A stretch of DNA of 64,000 nucleotides from NCBI RefSeq assembly GCF_000517405.1, contig NZ_CP006568.1:2852001-2916000 (forward strand), in the 5' to 3' direction. The translations under genes and the position numbers were made by a program. The notes below the pieces were generated by a model. That model was not told the DNA's origin, did not search any database, and saw only the letters and a list, made by a program, of their open reading frames with translations. Origin of the DNA: Candidatus Sodalis pierantonius str. SOPE. Its GTDB lineage: Bacteria; Pseudomonadota; Gammaproteobacteria; Enterobacterales; Enterobacteriaceae. The number at the start of each line of letters is the position of its first letter. Position 1 is the stretch's first letter. Positions 8,718 through 17,527 of the stretch are shown here, one piece after another.

Positions 8718-9158
8718 ATGCATCGCCAGCGCGGATTCACCCTCATGGAGCTGATGGTAGTCATCGCCATCATCGATATTCTTAGCGCTATCGCGCTGCC
8801 CGGTTATCAACGTTATCTGGATCGCGCGGCGCTGACCGATATGCTGCGGATCGCCAGTCCCTACCGTCTTGCGGTGGAGCTGTGCGCGATGCAGCAGGGG
8901 GATATCGACGGTTGCCACACCGGGCAGCAAGGTATCCCAGCCAGCCATCGCTCCCGGTATGTCAGCGGCGTCAGCGTACGCCAGGGCGAAATAAGCCTGA
9001 CCGGCCGCCATACTCTCGCGGGGCTGACGCTGGTGATGTCGCCGGAACAGCGCGACGACGGCCTGGTCTGGCACTATCGCTGCGATGCCGCCGCAGGCAG
9101 CTCACTCGCCGTGGCGTGCGGTGCGCTGTTCCAGACGGCCGATCGCGAGGAAGAGTAA
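8718..9158 (+). CDS. ppdD: Type IV major prepilin PpdD
   Basis: This 146-residue prepilin has the class a leader MHRQRG|FTLMELMVVIAII: cleavage after Gly6, N-methylated Phe+1, Glu+5, then a hydrophobic alpha-1 helix. Two cysteines near the C-terminus (YRCDA and VACGAL) could form the disulphide-bounded loop typical of PpdD/PilA. It is followed with TAATG overlap by the hofB pseudogene and is itself uninterrupted. Because its assembly ATPase (hofB) and platform protein (hofC) are destroyed, the pilin is probably orphaned. Confidence 0.92.
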   Translation: MHRQRGFTLMELMVVIAIIDILSAIALPGYQRYLDRAALTDMLRIASPYRLAVELCAMQQGDIDGCHTGQQGIPASHRSRYVSGVSVRQGEISLTGRHTLAGLTLVMSPEQRDDGLVWHYRCDAAAGSSLAVACGALFQTADREEE

Positions 9159-9831
9159 TGGTTAACCGCTCGCCAGCCGACGCGCGCTGGCCGGTCACCG
9201 GCACCCTGGATCTGCTGCTTGAGCGCGCGTTTTGCCGCGAGGCGTCGGATATCCACATCGAGCCCTACTCGCCCGCCGGCTATCGGTTGCGGCTGCGCGT
9301 CGACGGGCTGATGACCGCCGCGTAGGGCTGCCCCGTGGTGCTGGCGGAAGGTCTGGTTGCGCGCCTGAAAGTTCTGGCGCGGCTGGATATCGCCGAACGC
9401 CGCCAGCCGCAGGACGGGCAATTCAGCGCCGGCGGCGATGGGCCGCCATGTTCGCTGCGGCTTTCCACGCTGCCCACGCTGAACGGGGAAAAGGCGGTGC
9501 TTCGCCTGTTGCACTGCACGCCGGAACGTCTGACGCTAAAAGGCTTGGGCATGCCGAGACATCTCAAACGGCGCGTACTGACCGTGCTGCATCAACCACA
9601 CGGGCTGATACTGGTAACCGGCCCCACCGGCAGCGGCAAGACGCTAACGCTCTACGCTATGCTTAACCGGCTTCGCCGCCGACCGCTCAATATTTGCAGC
9701 GTGGAGGATCCGGTTGAGCTGCCGCTGGCCGGGATCAACCAGTGTCAAGTGAACCCCCGGGCCCGGCTGGATTTCCCCCAGTTGCTGCGGGCGCTGCTGC
9801 GTCAGGATCCGGACGTGCTGCTGGCCAGCGA
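9158..9831 (+). pseudogene. hofB: hofB (type IV pilus assembly ATPase) pseudogene, amber codon and 3' deletion
   Basis: The product resembles the PilB/GspE assembly ATPase: the ASDIHIEPY box, RLRLRVDGLM, a Walker A motif TGPTGSGKTLTLYAML, SVEDPVELPL (Asp box) and the start of the Walker B region ALLRQDPDVLLA. An in-frame TAG at 9323-9325 interrupts it after RVDGLMTAA. After DPDVLLA it switches to HofC-like sequence, so the last third (including the His box) is deleted. The ATG at 9158 overlaps the ppdD stop. It would have powered pilin polymerisation at the inner membrane. Confidence 0.88.
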
Positions 9832-10118
9832 GTACCCGCGCGCGGGCTGGCGCTGTCTGCTGGCGCAGCTCGGCGCGGACATAGAACGGGGGCTGTCGCT
9901 GTCGCGGCGGGGGTAATGTTGCTGATGCTGCTGGTGCTCTTGCCGGCTTTCGCCCGCATCTATACCGACGCCGGCGCCCCCCTGCCCCCCACCACCGCCC
10001 TGCTGCTGCGTACAGCCGCTCACGGCAGGGAATGCGGCCTGGCTTATCTCGTCGGCGGGCTGGCACTGTACGGCGCCTGGCGGCGCCTTTTTTTTATCAG
10101 CATTTTTGCGTTCCGATA
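9832..10118 (+). pseudogene. hofC: hofC (type IV pilus platform protein) remnant
   Basis: Two short HofC/PilC-like pieces remain. The first is WRCLLAQLGADIERGLSLS, similar to the cytoplasmic domain, fused in frame to the hofB remnant. The second, in another frame, is VMLLMLLVLLPAFARIYTDA followed by GAPLPPTTALL, the membrane segment and the conserved PLP turn. Most of the ~400-residue protein is gone. In relatives the order is ppdD-hofB-hofC, so position supports the call. Confidence 0.75.
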
Positions 10119-10768
10119 AAAATGGTTATGGATCTTCTCTTGGTCAGCCCAGCTTTTAATCGCGCTACAGTTTTCATGGTTTTTTGGCTAACAACCGATA
10201 TTGGGATTTTATCGCGCCTGGCGAAAGAGCCACTCGCTCCTTTCATATTAACTCCGCCGCATTTTTCATGGCGATAAATCAGTAGGGTCCAATAGGGTCT
10301 CTTTTGAAATCTATCTGCGCCATAGCGATACTCGAGGATTAATTCCTTAATCAGCGCGCGCGAATCGCCTATGGATAAATAAGGCGTTCACCTTATTACC
10401 GCAGTTCCAAAAAAACACCAAAACAATCTGCCCTCCTTACACCGGAAGGGTGGCATAAATATGATGCTCACCAATAATGGCGCTGTTCAATCTCAATAAT
10501 GGTGACGTGGTGATTTAATTTAGCCTGTGCTGATAGATATAACCGACTATGACAAGTTTAAGCCAAGAAAAGATTGATTTTTAACCGGCACCGGCGCATG
10601 CAGATCAATGCACAGGAAATAGCTTAAATTAATTCATTGTTATGCTGCAGAATCATGAATTAACGATGCGCTGAGAGGCAACGTGATTCTGCAAGTCTTA
10701 AATTTATAGCACTCTTCCTATATTCGCCCCGTCAGCTCAATACACACACCCTAGACATAGAGGCTGGT
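10119..10768. other. 650-bp stretch without a recognisable gene
   Basis: AT-rich sequence between the hofC remnant and the effector gene. guaC and coaE, which follow hofC in relatives, are not found here. I see no coding frame with family features; upstream promoter elements of the effector gene probably lie near its end but no clear sigma70 box stands out. Confidence 0.5.
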
Positions 10769-11782
10769 ATGATTGCAATTAATACGTCCATCAATAACAC
10801 CTTGACATTTGCTTGTGCCGCAGGCATTGGCTCAGCGCATGCCGTGAAAGATGCCATAACGCCGTCAGGTATTTTCCAGCATATTTTGGATCTTTTGACA
10901 TTTGGCGGTATACGTCGAGGAAAGGAAAATGTGTACACGATAATGATGGATAAAATGGCCGAAGCGTTGGATGGCACAGATATCACCGAGCCTAAGGCTA
11001 TCACCTTACATGATGTCATGGGGTGTGAAGTCTCATTTAAACTTCCGCCTATGGGCAGCGATGATACCAAAGTGACGGTGGAAGTACGAGAAGGAGGTCA
11101 TTTAATAGGTCATGACATTGATATCCAGGCATACCACAAAGTATGCCGGACATTATTGCTCAGAAAAGAGTTACAGCTTGCGCAAGACCCCGTTATTTTG
11201 ACTGATAAGGGTAAGATGAACCTTACCGGCGTTAACCTGGCACAGGCTGATTTAGCCGGTATTGACCTGTCCGATGCTGATCTTTCCCATGCGAATCTCA
11301 TCCGGGCCAACTTAGCGGGCGCAAACTCAGAGGGCGCCAACTTGACAGGCGCCAGGCTGATTCGTGCCAATTTGAGTGGCACCGACCTCACCGGGGCTAA
11401 CCTAAATGAAGCAGATTTAAACCGTGCTGATTTGATTGAAGCCGACCTGTGCAATGCTACCTTGGCCGAGGCTGACTTAACCGATGCTAACCTGACCGGG
11501 GCTGAATTGGTCAGCGCTAATCTGACGGAGGCTACTTTTTTTCGAGCCCGACTGAATCACGCTGACCTGACTCGGGTCAATTTGTCTTATGCTAATCTGG
11601 TCCAGGCCAATCTTACCGGTGCCGACCTTATCGATGCCGATTTGACCTTCGCTAAACTTATCGGTAGTCATTTAACGGACGCGGATTTTACCGGTGTCAA
11701 TTTGAGCTTCGCTGACCTGAGCCAGGTAGATCTTAACTATATCGATCTTAGCAAAGCAAAACTGCCCGGTGCCAGAATGTAG
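10769..11782 (+). CDS. PipB/PipB2-like pentapeptide-repeat protein, candidate type III secreted effector
   Basis: The 337-residue protein has two parts. Residues 1-150 resemble the N-terminal secretion/targeting region of Salmonella PipB and PipB2: CAAGIGSAHAVKDAITPSGI, then LLTFGGIRRGKEN and HDVMGCEVSF line up with AAGTG..., FTCGGVRRSNE and EDVNGCTI. Residues ~150-337 are about 35 A(D/N)Lxx pentapeptides, e.g. ANLAGANSEGANLTGARL, forming a right-handed quadrilateral beta helix. No Sec signal peptide is present. PipB-type effectors are injected by type III secretion and bind host membranes or kinesin. Base composition is AT-richer than flanking backbone genes and it stands alone among decayed sequence, suggesting horizontal origin. 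The reading frame is intact. Effector status is inference from similarity I recall, not from a search. Confidence 0.8.
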   Translation: MIAINTSINNTLTFACAAGIGSAHAVKDAITPSGIFQHILDLLTFGGIRRGKENVYTIMMDKMAEALDGTDITEPKAITLHDVMGCEVSFKLPPMGSDDTKVTVEVREGGHLIGHDIDIQAYHKVCRTLLLRKELQLAQDPVILTDKGKMNLTGVNLAQADLAGIDLSDADLSHANLIRANLAGANSEGANLTGARLIRANLSGTDLTGANLNEADLNRADLIEADLCNATLAEADLTDANLTGAELVSANLTEATFFRARLNHADLTRVNLSYANLVQANLTGADLIDADLTFAKLIGSHLTDADFTGVNLSFADLSQVDLNYIDLSKAKLPGARM

Positions 11783-12948
11783 ACAATTAATGGCTGTATA
11801 CATAACAAACGCTGTGGTTAAAGATCTTAACATTGCCCGTTGCGATCTTTTTGATCGCTGCAAACGTGACGTTTCGCAGAGCCTTAGGCGTGAATCATCT
11901 CTTTATCGTCTGGGACGCTGTTTTGGCAGGAAATAAACCCTATGGCGTTAGCACTATGTGACGAACGCGTCATAGGTCTCCTGCTCTATCATCCGATTAT
12001 ATCGCTGCATAAATAACTATATGGAGCGATTGGTCGAATTTATTGAAATAATGACCTTGGTTATGATCTGTAGAGGAAAGCGATAGATGATTGACATCTA
12101 GTGTCGTGACATATAGACAATTCGGGCGCGGCCGAGATGAAATTTATCAAGAGCATAAAGCAAGGTATAAATTTTCTTGAATTCTTGGCCGCTGTACGGC
12201 GCTTCACGCGCCACGGTAAACATGCGTCGCGAAAATAGCGGGTGACAGTGTATGGCTGAGTAATAATCTAAGATCGTAAACGGCGATTCGCTACGCATCT
12301 TAAGCGATGAAAAGACATGTTGTCGCTAATAGAGAACCGTTGTCGCCCCTATTGCCGCCTGCTATATGTGAGATGTGCTAAAGTTTTGTCCCACGGGCGA
12401 CGCCGTGCTCTCTCATTGACTATTTATCTATTATCTTATAACGGTCATCTCGTTTACCCGTCGGGCAGTTGGAGATAATGCTAATCGGTGAGTCAGGCCA
12501 CGGCGGTTAGCCGTCTCGGGTTTGAACATCGCCGCCTACCCGCAGGGTTAAAATAGTTTCATGCGAACATGCCATAGGGTAGTGGTGGATGTAGGCACAA
12601 AGAAAAAAAAGAAGATAGCGATAGAGCCACCCCGCGAGTACGCTGGCTGAGGGAAAGGGTACGCCCAGCCCAGGCTTTGATTATCGCTCAGTCAAGTTGA
12701 CTTCGTCCAAGCGCGGCTAGCGCCGATTCCGCGGAGCGCTCGCGGCAGCCAAATCCAAGATGCGGGCCGTTGTGATAGGCGGCACCTGCTTGGCGCACTC
12801 TGGGGTGGTAAAGGCTAGCGTATTGGTTGACGCTTCGTCAGACTCTCTACCGCGCGGTGCGCGGGAGGGGTTAAGACGCCAATGACCTTCGTTGCTGCCG
12901 GTTAACGCGCGCGGTGGTCCTGTGCGCCTTGTCAGGTTTGCTCGCTGT
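11783..12948. other. 1.17-kb intergenic region, mostly featureless
   Basis: Between the pentapeptide gene and the ISL3 target site I see no recognisable complete gene. One minus-strand open frame of 66 codons (12098-12298) is noted separately. The rest has interrupted frames in all directions and looks like eroded sequence. Confidence 0.5.
12098..12298 (-). CDS. Small hypothetical open frame, possibly a gene remnant
   Basis: Sixty-six codons encode a peptide with a protein-like composition (SPFTILDYYSAIHCHPLFSR, then QEFKKIYTLLYALDKFHLGR). The frame remains open upstream of this ATG for about nine more codons. No family is recognised and no clear ribosome-binding site is seen. It may be the surviving end of a larger decayed gene, or chance. 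Confidence 0.25.
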   Translation of the reverse strand: MRSESPFTILDYYSAIHCHPLFSRRMFTVAREAPYSGQEFKKIYTLLYALDKFHLGRARIVYMSRH

Positions 12949-12956
12949 TAATATTC
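12949..12956. repeat. 8-bp target-site duplication of the ISL3 element (left copy)
   Basis: TAATATTC here recurs exactly at 15736-15743, directly outside the right terminal repeat. Eight bases is the standard ISL3-family duplication. The right copy covers the last codons of metJ. Confidence 0.95.
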
Positions 12957-14180
12957 GGGTCTTCCCCTGTTGTGGTGGCTAAGGGCATTATGATGGCAGT
13001 CATGATTTTTGAGGAGTCTGCCATGGACGAAAAGTCCCTCTATGCCCATATCCTTAACCTGTCCGCACCGTGGCAGGTACAATCCCTTTCTCTTGATGAA
13101 AAATCTGGATCAGTGACGGTAATTGTCGGCATTGCCGAGCACACACAACTGGCCTGCCCAACCTGTGGTAAATCCTGCTCCATACATGATCACCGGCGTC
13201 GTAAATGGCGTCACCTCGATACCTGTCAGTTCACCACGCTGGTTGAGGCTGATGTCCCCCGCGTTGACTGCCCCGAGCACGGTTGCCAGACACTGCCTGT
13301 TCCCTGGGCAGGGTCAGGCAGCCGCTACACCTTGTTGTTCGAAGCCTTTGTTCTTTCATGGCTGAAAGTCAGCACCGTGGATGCTGTCAGAAAGCAGCTC
13401 AAACTCAGTTGGAATGCCGTTGACGGCATCATGATGCGCGCAGTCAAACTAGGCTTGGCCCGGATAAAACAACCCTTATCCGCCCGTCACCTCTGCGTGG
13501 ATGAAGTCGGGTTCAAAAAAGGACACCAGTACGTCACCGTTATCTCTGACAGGCAGGGACGCGCTTTGCAACTGACCGACAACCGCGGTGTAGAAAGCCT
13601 TGCCAGTTATCTGCGCAGCCTGAGAGATCACCAGCTTGATGAGATAAAAACGCTGTCTATGGACATGAACATGGCCTATATCAGTGCAGCCCGCATCCAT
13701 CTCCCCAATGCCGTCGATAAAATCGCTTTCGATCACTTCCATGTGGCAAAAATGTTGTGCGCCGTCGTTGATAAAACCCGTCAGGCTGAGATGAAACAGA
13801 TCCCGTCGTCAGACAGGAAAGACGCCCACCGCTCACGCTATCTATGGTTTTACAGCAAACAAAATCGCCTCGGGTGCTGGGCAGAGAGGTTAGAAGTTGC
13901 CCGGCTGGTGTTACCCCAAACGAGCCAGTGCTGGGTAATGAAAGAGCTTGCTCGCGATCTGTGGCACCGCCGCTATGACAATCATAGCCGTAAGCTGTGG
14001 CAGGAATGGATGGCGATGGCTAAAGACACCGGCATACCGCTCATGGCCAGCATTGCCCGCATGGTGACAAAACGCCTTTACGGCATTCTGAATGCAATGA
14101 AAAACCGGGTATCAAATGGGAATGCGGAGTCCCTGAACAGCAAAATACGGCTGCTTAGGATCAAGTCACGGGGCTTCAGG

Positions 14181-15238
14181 GGCTTTGTTGAATAAATCGA
14201 ACTTTTAGGTGACTGGCGGCTTTGATCACTACATTCGTTTCAACATCAGGTCCCCATGGCAAAGAAAAAGTTTAAAATCATCAACTGGCCCGCATATAAC
14301 AATGCGCTCAGGCAGCGGGGGGGGACCTGACAGTATGGCTTGATGAGTCAGCCATTGCTGCATGGACTGAGAGTACACCACCTGAACATCGTGGCCGGCC
14401 GTTTCACTACACCGATATGGCCATTACCACGGTTCTGATGATAAAGCGCGTGTTTAACCTTTCGCTCCGGGCGTTACAGGGTTTCGTTGACTCGATTTTT
14501 AAACTGATGGGGCTGTCGCTGCGCTGCCCAGATTACTCCTCTGGTCAACCGGCGAGCAAAAACCGTCGACATCAGCATAAAAACGCCAACCCGCGACGAA
14601 ATCTCACACCTGGTCATCGATGGCACCGGCTTGAAAGTCTTCGGCGAAGGCGAATGGAAAGTCAGGCAGCATGGGGCTGAGAGGCGCAAAGTATGGCGCA
14701 AGCTTCATCTGGCAGTAGATAGCGTGACACATGAAATTATCTGTGCCGATTTATCGCTAAGCGGTACGACAGATGCGCAGGCGCTGCCCGGGCTGATTAA
14801 CCAAACCCACCGGAAAATCAGGGAAGCGTCGGCTGACAGTGCTTACGATACGCGTTACTGTCATGATGCTCTGCTGAGGAAAAAAATAAAGCCGCTTATC
14901 CCACCGCGAAGTGGTGCGCAATATTGGCCAGCTCGATACCATGAGCGTAACCATGCGGTGGCAAATCAGCATCTGAGCGGCAATAACGATACCTGGAAAA
15001 AGAAAGTAGGTTATCACCGGCGTTCACTGGCTGAAACGGCCATGTTCCGGTTTAAACACTTCTGGGTGGTCATCTGAGTCTGCATGACTATGACGCGCAG
15101 GTAGCAGGTAGGTGAGGCAATGGTTAAAGCACTTAACCGGATCACACTGTTAGGAATGCCAAACAGCGTCCGCATCATGTAACAATCGCCCTGATAGGGA
15201 GGAAGTCGTCACAAATTTCGGATTTATTCAACAAAGCG
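14181..15238 (+). mobile_element. IS903-type element, copy C (inside ISL3 transposase), decayed
   Basis: The left terminus GGCTTTGTTGAATAAATC lies at 14181-14198; the right terminus ends ACAAAGCG at about 15238. Flanking sequence GGCTTCAGG (14172-14180) and AGCTTCAGG (15239-15247) is a 9-bp duplication with one mismatch. The insertion is therefore older than copy B, or the duplication has mutated. Confidence 0.92.
14256..15182 (+). pseudogene. IS903-type transposase pseudogene (copy C)
   Basis: Compared with the intact copy at 4638-5561 this has at least four lesions: a G8 run at 14317-14324 where the intact copy has G6 (+2 frameshift); an extra base at ATTACTCCTCTGG (about 14538); one A lost in TTTAAACACTTC (about 15054); and a small duplication plus loss around 15100-15125. 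The C-terminal MPNSVRIM is still readable. It has lost function. Confidence 0.94.
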
Positions 15239-15314
15239 AGCTTCAGGAACAAAGAACGTTTCAAGCTGGGCGTAATGTTCCACTATGGGAAACTAAATAT
15301 GAATTTTTGAGCAA

Positions 15315-15611
15315 TCATTTAAGGGAGTTATAAAATTTTTTTTGCTGGTGATGTTGTATTCGCTCGTCATTCTCCTTTTCTTTTTCCTTTTGCCACATAT
15401 TGCTGCATCCCGGATCGCTAGGGGTAAGACAATATTGAGTTTTATCAACTTGAGACTCACTTTTCTCCCAAGATAATTTTGGCGTTACCTCTGGTGACAG
15501 TGAATAGTCTTTCTTATCAGTGTTATACATCATATTTGGTGAGGCCGATGCTGCAACACCATGAAGCAGTAAGATAAATGGGGCATATGCATATTTTTTT
15601 AAGCATGACAT
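15315..15611 (-). CDS. Small secreted/lipoprotein-like ORF carried inside the ISL3 element
   Basis: The ATG at 15611 follows AAAGGAATAACGTTC, a good ribosome-binding site, and encodes 98 residues. The N-terminus MSCLKKYAYAPFILLLHGVA is a typical Sec signal peptide ending near ASA/S. The mature part is short and hydrophilic, with two cysteines (QYCLTPSDPGCSNMW) and a very charged tail (QKEKEKENDERIQHHQQKKF). An upstream in-frame start at 15722 lies within the inverted repeat and is less likely. The ORF lies convergent to the transposase, between its stop and the right repeat, so it belongs to the element, not the chromosome. Function unknown; resemblance to plasmid-type small periplasmic proteins is only an impression. 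Confidence 0.6.
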   Translation of the reverse strand: MSCLKKYAYAPFILLLHGVAASASPNMMYNTDKKDYSLSPEVTPKLSWEKSESQVDKTQYCLTPSDPGCSNMWQKEKEKENDERIQHHQQKKFYNSLK

Positions 15612-15734
15612 GAACGTTATTCCTTTAAACGTAAATACGTTTGACATCCATATAGAAGTCCAAGTTCCAGCTAAAAGAATAAGTAAAGTAAAAATGCAGA
15701 ACTGTCGATTGAGCCACCACAACAGGGGAAGACC

Positions 15735-16052
15735 CTAATATTCCCAAGTCTCGGGGTCTATCCCCATTTCGCGCATCATCTCTTTCGCCACTTCGGGGAT
15801 TTCGTCGTTTCGCTCTTTACGCAAATCGTGGTCGTCCGGTAGCGGTTGGCCGGTGAACGCATGCAAAAACGCTTCACACAGCAGTTCGCTGTTGGTGGCG
15901 TGGCGCAGGTTGTTGACCTGACGCCGGGTTCTTTCGTCGGTCAGAATCTTCAGAACCTTCAGCGGAATGGATACCGTTATCTTTTTGACCTGTTCGCTTT
16001 TTTTACCATGTTCAGCATAAGGGCTGACATATTCACCTTTCCATTCCGCCAT
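15735..16052 (-). CDS. metJ: Methionine repressor MetJ
   Basis: The 105-residue ribbon-helix-helix repressor is full length, from MAEWKGEYVSPYAEHGKKSE to EMGIDPETWEY, essentially the enterobacterial sequence. The DNA-contacting strand KKITVSIPLKVLKIL and the S-adenosylmethionine-binding region are intact. It binds met boxes with SAM as corepressor. It is divergent from metB across a 324-bp region containing three met boxes. The TAG stop is completed by the first base of the adjacent ISL3 inverted repeat (C at 15735): the insertion left the coding sequence unchanged. Its transcription terminator, normally downstream, has been displaced by the element. Confidence 0.97.
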   Translation of the reverse strand: MAEWKGEYVSPYAEHGKKSEQVKKITVSIPLKVLKILTDERTRRQVNNLRHATNSELLCEAFLHAFTGQPLPDDHDLRKERNDEIPEVAKEMMREMGIDPETWEY

Positions 16053-16295
16053 GGGATACCTTAATGTCTCAACGAATGAATATAAATTGCAGAAAGTTCG
16101 CTAATTATGCCGTATATGCGGGAAACGCTCTACTTAATGCCGGCTAAATTTGCTGTTTATCACCATTTCCTATCGTTTCGCACTCGACCCCGCCCTTCGC
16201 CTACGTTACAACAGATGAAATGGATTTTAACTGTTCAATTCAGCATAATTTTAGCGGTTATTGTTGCTGTGCTCAATCTATACGCAAAGAAGTTT

Positions 16296-16319
16296 AGATG
16301 TCTAGATGTATTGACGTCT
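16296..16319. promoter_or_regulatory. MetJ operator (three met boxes) upstream of metB
   Basis: Three contiguous 8-mers, AGATGTCT (16296-16303), AGATGTAT (16304-16311) and TGACGTCT (16312-16319), match the AGACGTCT met-box consensus at 7, 6 and 7 positions. They lie in the metJ-metB intergenic region, 58 bp before the metB start, where the enterobacterial operator lies. Confidence 0.9.
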
Positions 16320-16376
16320 ATCTTTGCGTGGTTTACTCTTTCACCTCACTTTTAGCATTTGTCAGGATGCGACACC

Positions 16377-17525
16377 ATGACGCGCAAGCAGGCCACTATC
16401 GCAGTTCGCAGCGGGTTGAATAACGACGAGCAATTCGGCTGTGTTGTTCCGCCGATCACCCTCTCGAGTACCTATAATTTTACCGACTTCAACCAGCCGC
16501 GCGCCCACGACTACTCCCGCCGCGGTAACCCGACGCGCGATGTGGTGCAGCGGGCGCTAGCGGAGCTGGAGGGCGGTGCGGGCGCGGTAATGACCAGCAG
16601 CGGAATGTCGGCCATTCATTTGGTGTGCACGGTCTTTCTCAAACCCGGCGATCTGTTGGTGGCGCCCCATGATTGCTATGGCGGCAGCTATCGGCTGTTT
16701 GAAAGTCAAAGCAGGCGCGGCGCCTATCGGGTGCAGTTCGTCGATCAGGCAAACCCGCAGGCGCTGGCCGCCAAGTCGAAGCTGGTATTGATCGAAACGC
16801 CCAGTAACCCGCTATTGCGGGTGGTGGATATCGCCGCTATCTGCCGCGATGCGCACCAGGCGGGCGCCTTATGCGTGGTGGATAACACCTTTATGAGTCC
16901 GGCGCTACAACAGCCGCTGGCGCTGGGCGCCGATCTGGTTGTGCATTCCTGCACCAAATATCTCAACGGGCATTCCGATGTGGTGGCGGGCGCGGTGATT
17001 GCCAACGAGGCGGACGTCGCCACCGAATTGGCCTGGTGGGACAACAATATCGGCGTTACCGGCAGCGCGTTTGACAGCTATCTGCTGTTGCGCGGAATAC
17101 GTACCCTGACGCCGCGCATACGGCAACAGCAAAGTAATGCCCAAGCTATCGTCGCCTATTTACAGCAACATCCGCAGGTGAAAAAGTTGTATTATCCCGG
17201 CCTGCCGGAGAATCCCGGCCACGCCATCGCCTGCCGCCAGCAAAGCGGCTTTGGCGCGATGCTCAGTTTTGAACTGGACGGCGACGAAACCACGCTGCGC
17301 CGGTTTTTGGCCGCGCTGGAGCTGTTTACCCTGGCCGAATCGCTGGGGGGCGTGGAGAGCCTTATCTCCCACGCCGCGACCATGACGCATGCGGGAATGG
17401 CCGCCGAGGCGCGCGTGCGCGCCGGTATTGGCGAAACGCTGCTGCGGGTGTCGGTCGGGATCGAAGAGAGCGAAGATTTAATTGCCGATCTGGAACAGGC
17501 TTTCCAGGCGGCGCTACAGAGATAA
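16377..17525 (+). CDS. metB: Cystathionine gamma-synthase
   Basis: MetB condenses O-succinylhomoserine and cysteine to cystathionine (PLP-dependent). The ATG at 16377 gives MTRKQATIAVRSGL, identical in layout to E. coli MetB; an upstream TTG would add six residues and is unlikely. The 382-residue protein carries the phosphate-binding SSGMSAIHL region, DNTFMSPALQ, and the PLP lysine in VHSCTKYLNGHSDV. C-terminal LAESLGGVESLISHAATMTH is conserved. It precedes metL by 2 bp, an operon. It is intact although the next gene is destroyed. Confidence 0.96.
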   Translation: MTRKQATIAVRSGLNNDEQFGCVVPPITLSSTYNFTDFNQPRAHDYSRRGNPTRDVVQRALAELEGGAGAVMTSSGMSAIHLVCTVFLKPGDLLVAPHDCYGGSYRLFESQSRRGAYRVQFVDQANPQALAAKSKLVLIETPSNPLLRVVDIAAICRDAHQAGALCVVDNTFMSPALQQPLALGADLVVHSCTKYLNGHSDVVAGAVIANEADVATELAWWDNNIGVTGSAFDSYLLLRGIRTLTPRIRQQQSNAQAIVAYLQQHPQVKKLYYPGLPENPGHAIACRQQSGFGAMLSFELDGDETTLRRFLAALELFTLAESLGGVESLISHAATMTHAGMAAEARVRAGIGETLLRVSVGIEESEDLIADLEQAFQAALQR

Positions 17526-17527
17526 GC

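Larger units (their letters stand above)
13023..15310 (+). pseudogene. ISL3-family transposase, interrupted near its 3' end by IS903 copy C
   Basis: The ATG at 13023 follows GAGGAGT and is preferred over an upstream in-frame start. The protein has the ISL3 N-terminal zinc-finger pair (CPTCGKSCSIHDHRRRKWRH, then CPEHGC) and a DDE domain with LCVDEVGFKKGHQYVTV, IAFDHFHVAKML and the terminal glutamate in NGNAESLNSKIRLL. After KSRGF the IS903 inserts at 14181. The reading resumes after 15237 as RNKERFKLGVMFHYGKLNMNF with the stop at 15308-15310. Excising the insertion would restore a full transposase of about 400 residues, so the gene was intact when hit. Confidence 0.93.
12957..15735 (+). mobile_element. 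ISL3-family element carrying an extra ORF, interrupted by IS903
   Basis: Terminal inverted repeats GGGTCTTCCCCTGTTGTGGT (from 12957) and ACCACAACAGGGGAAGACCC (to 15735) are perfect over 20 bp or more. The 8-bp duplication TAATATTC flanks the element. Removing the inserted IS903 (about 1.07 kb with its duplication) leaves about 1.7 kb: a transposase gene plus a ~400-bp segment with a small minus-strand ORF between the transposase stop and the right repeat. The element ends exactly at the stop codon of metJ. Confidence 0.95.
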
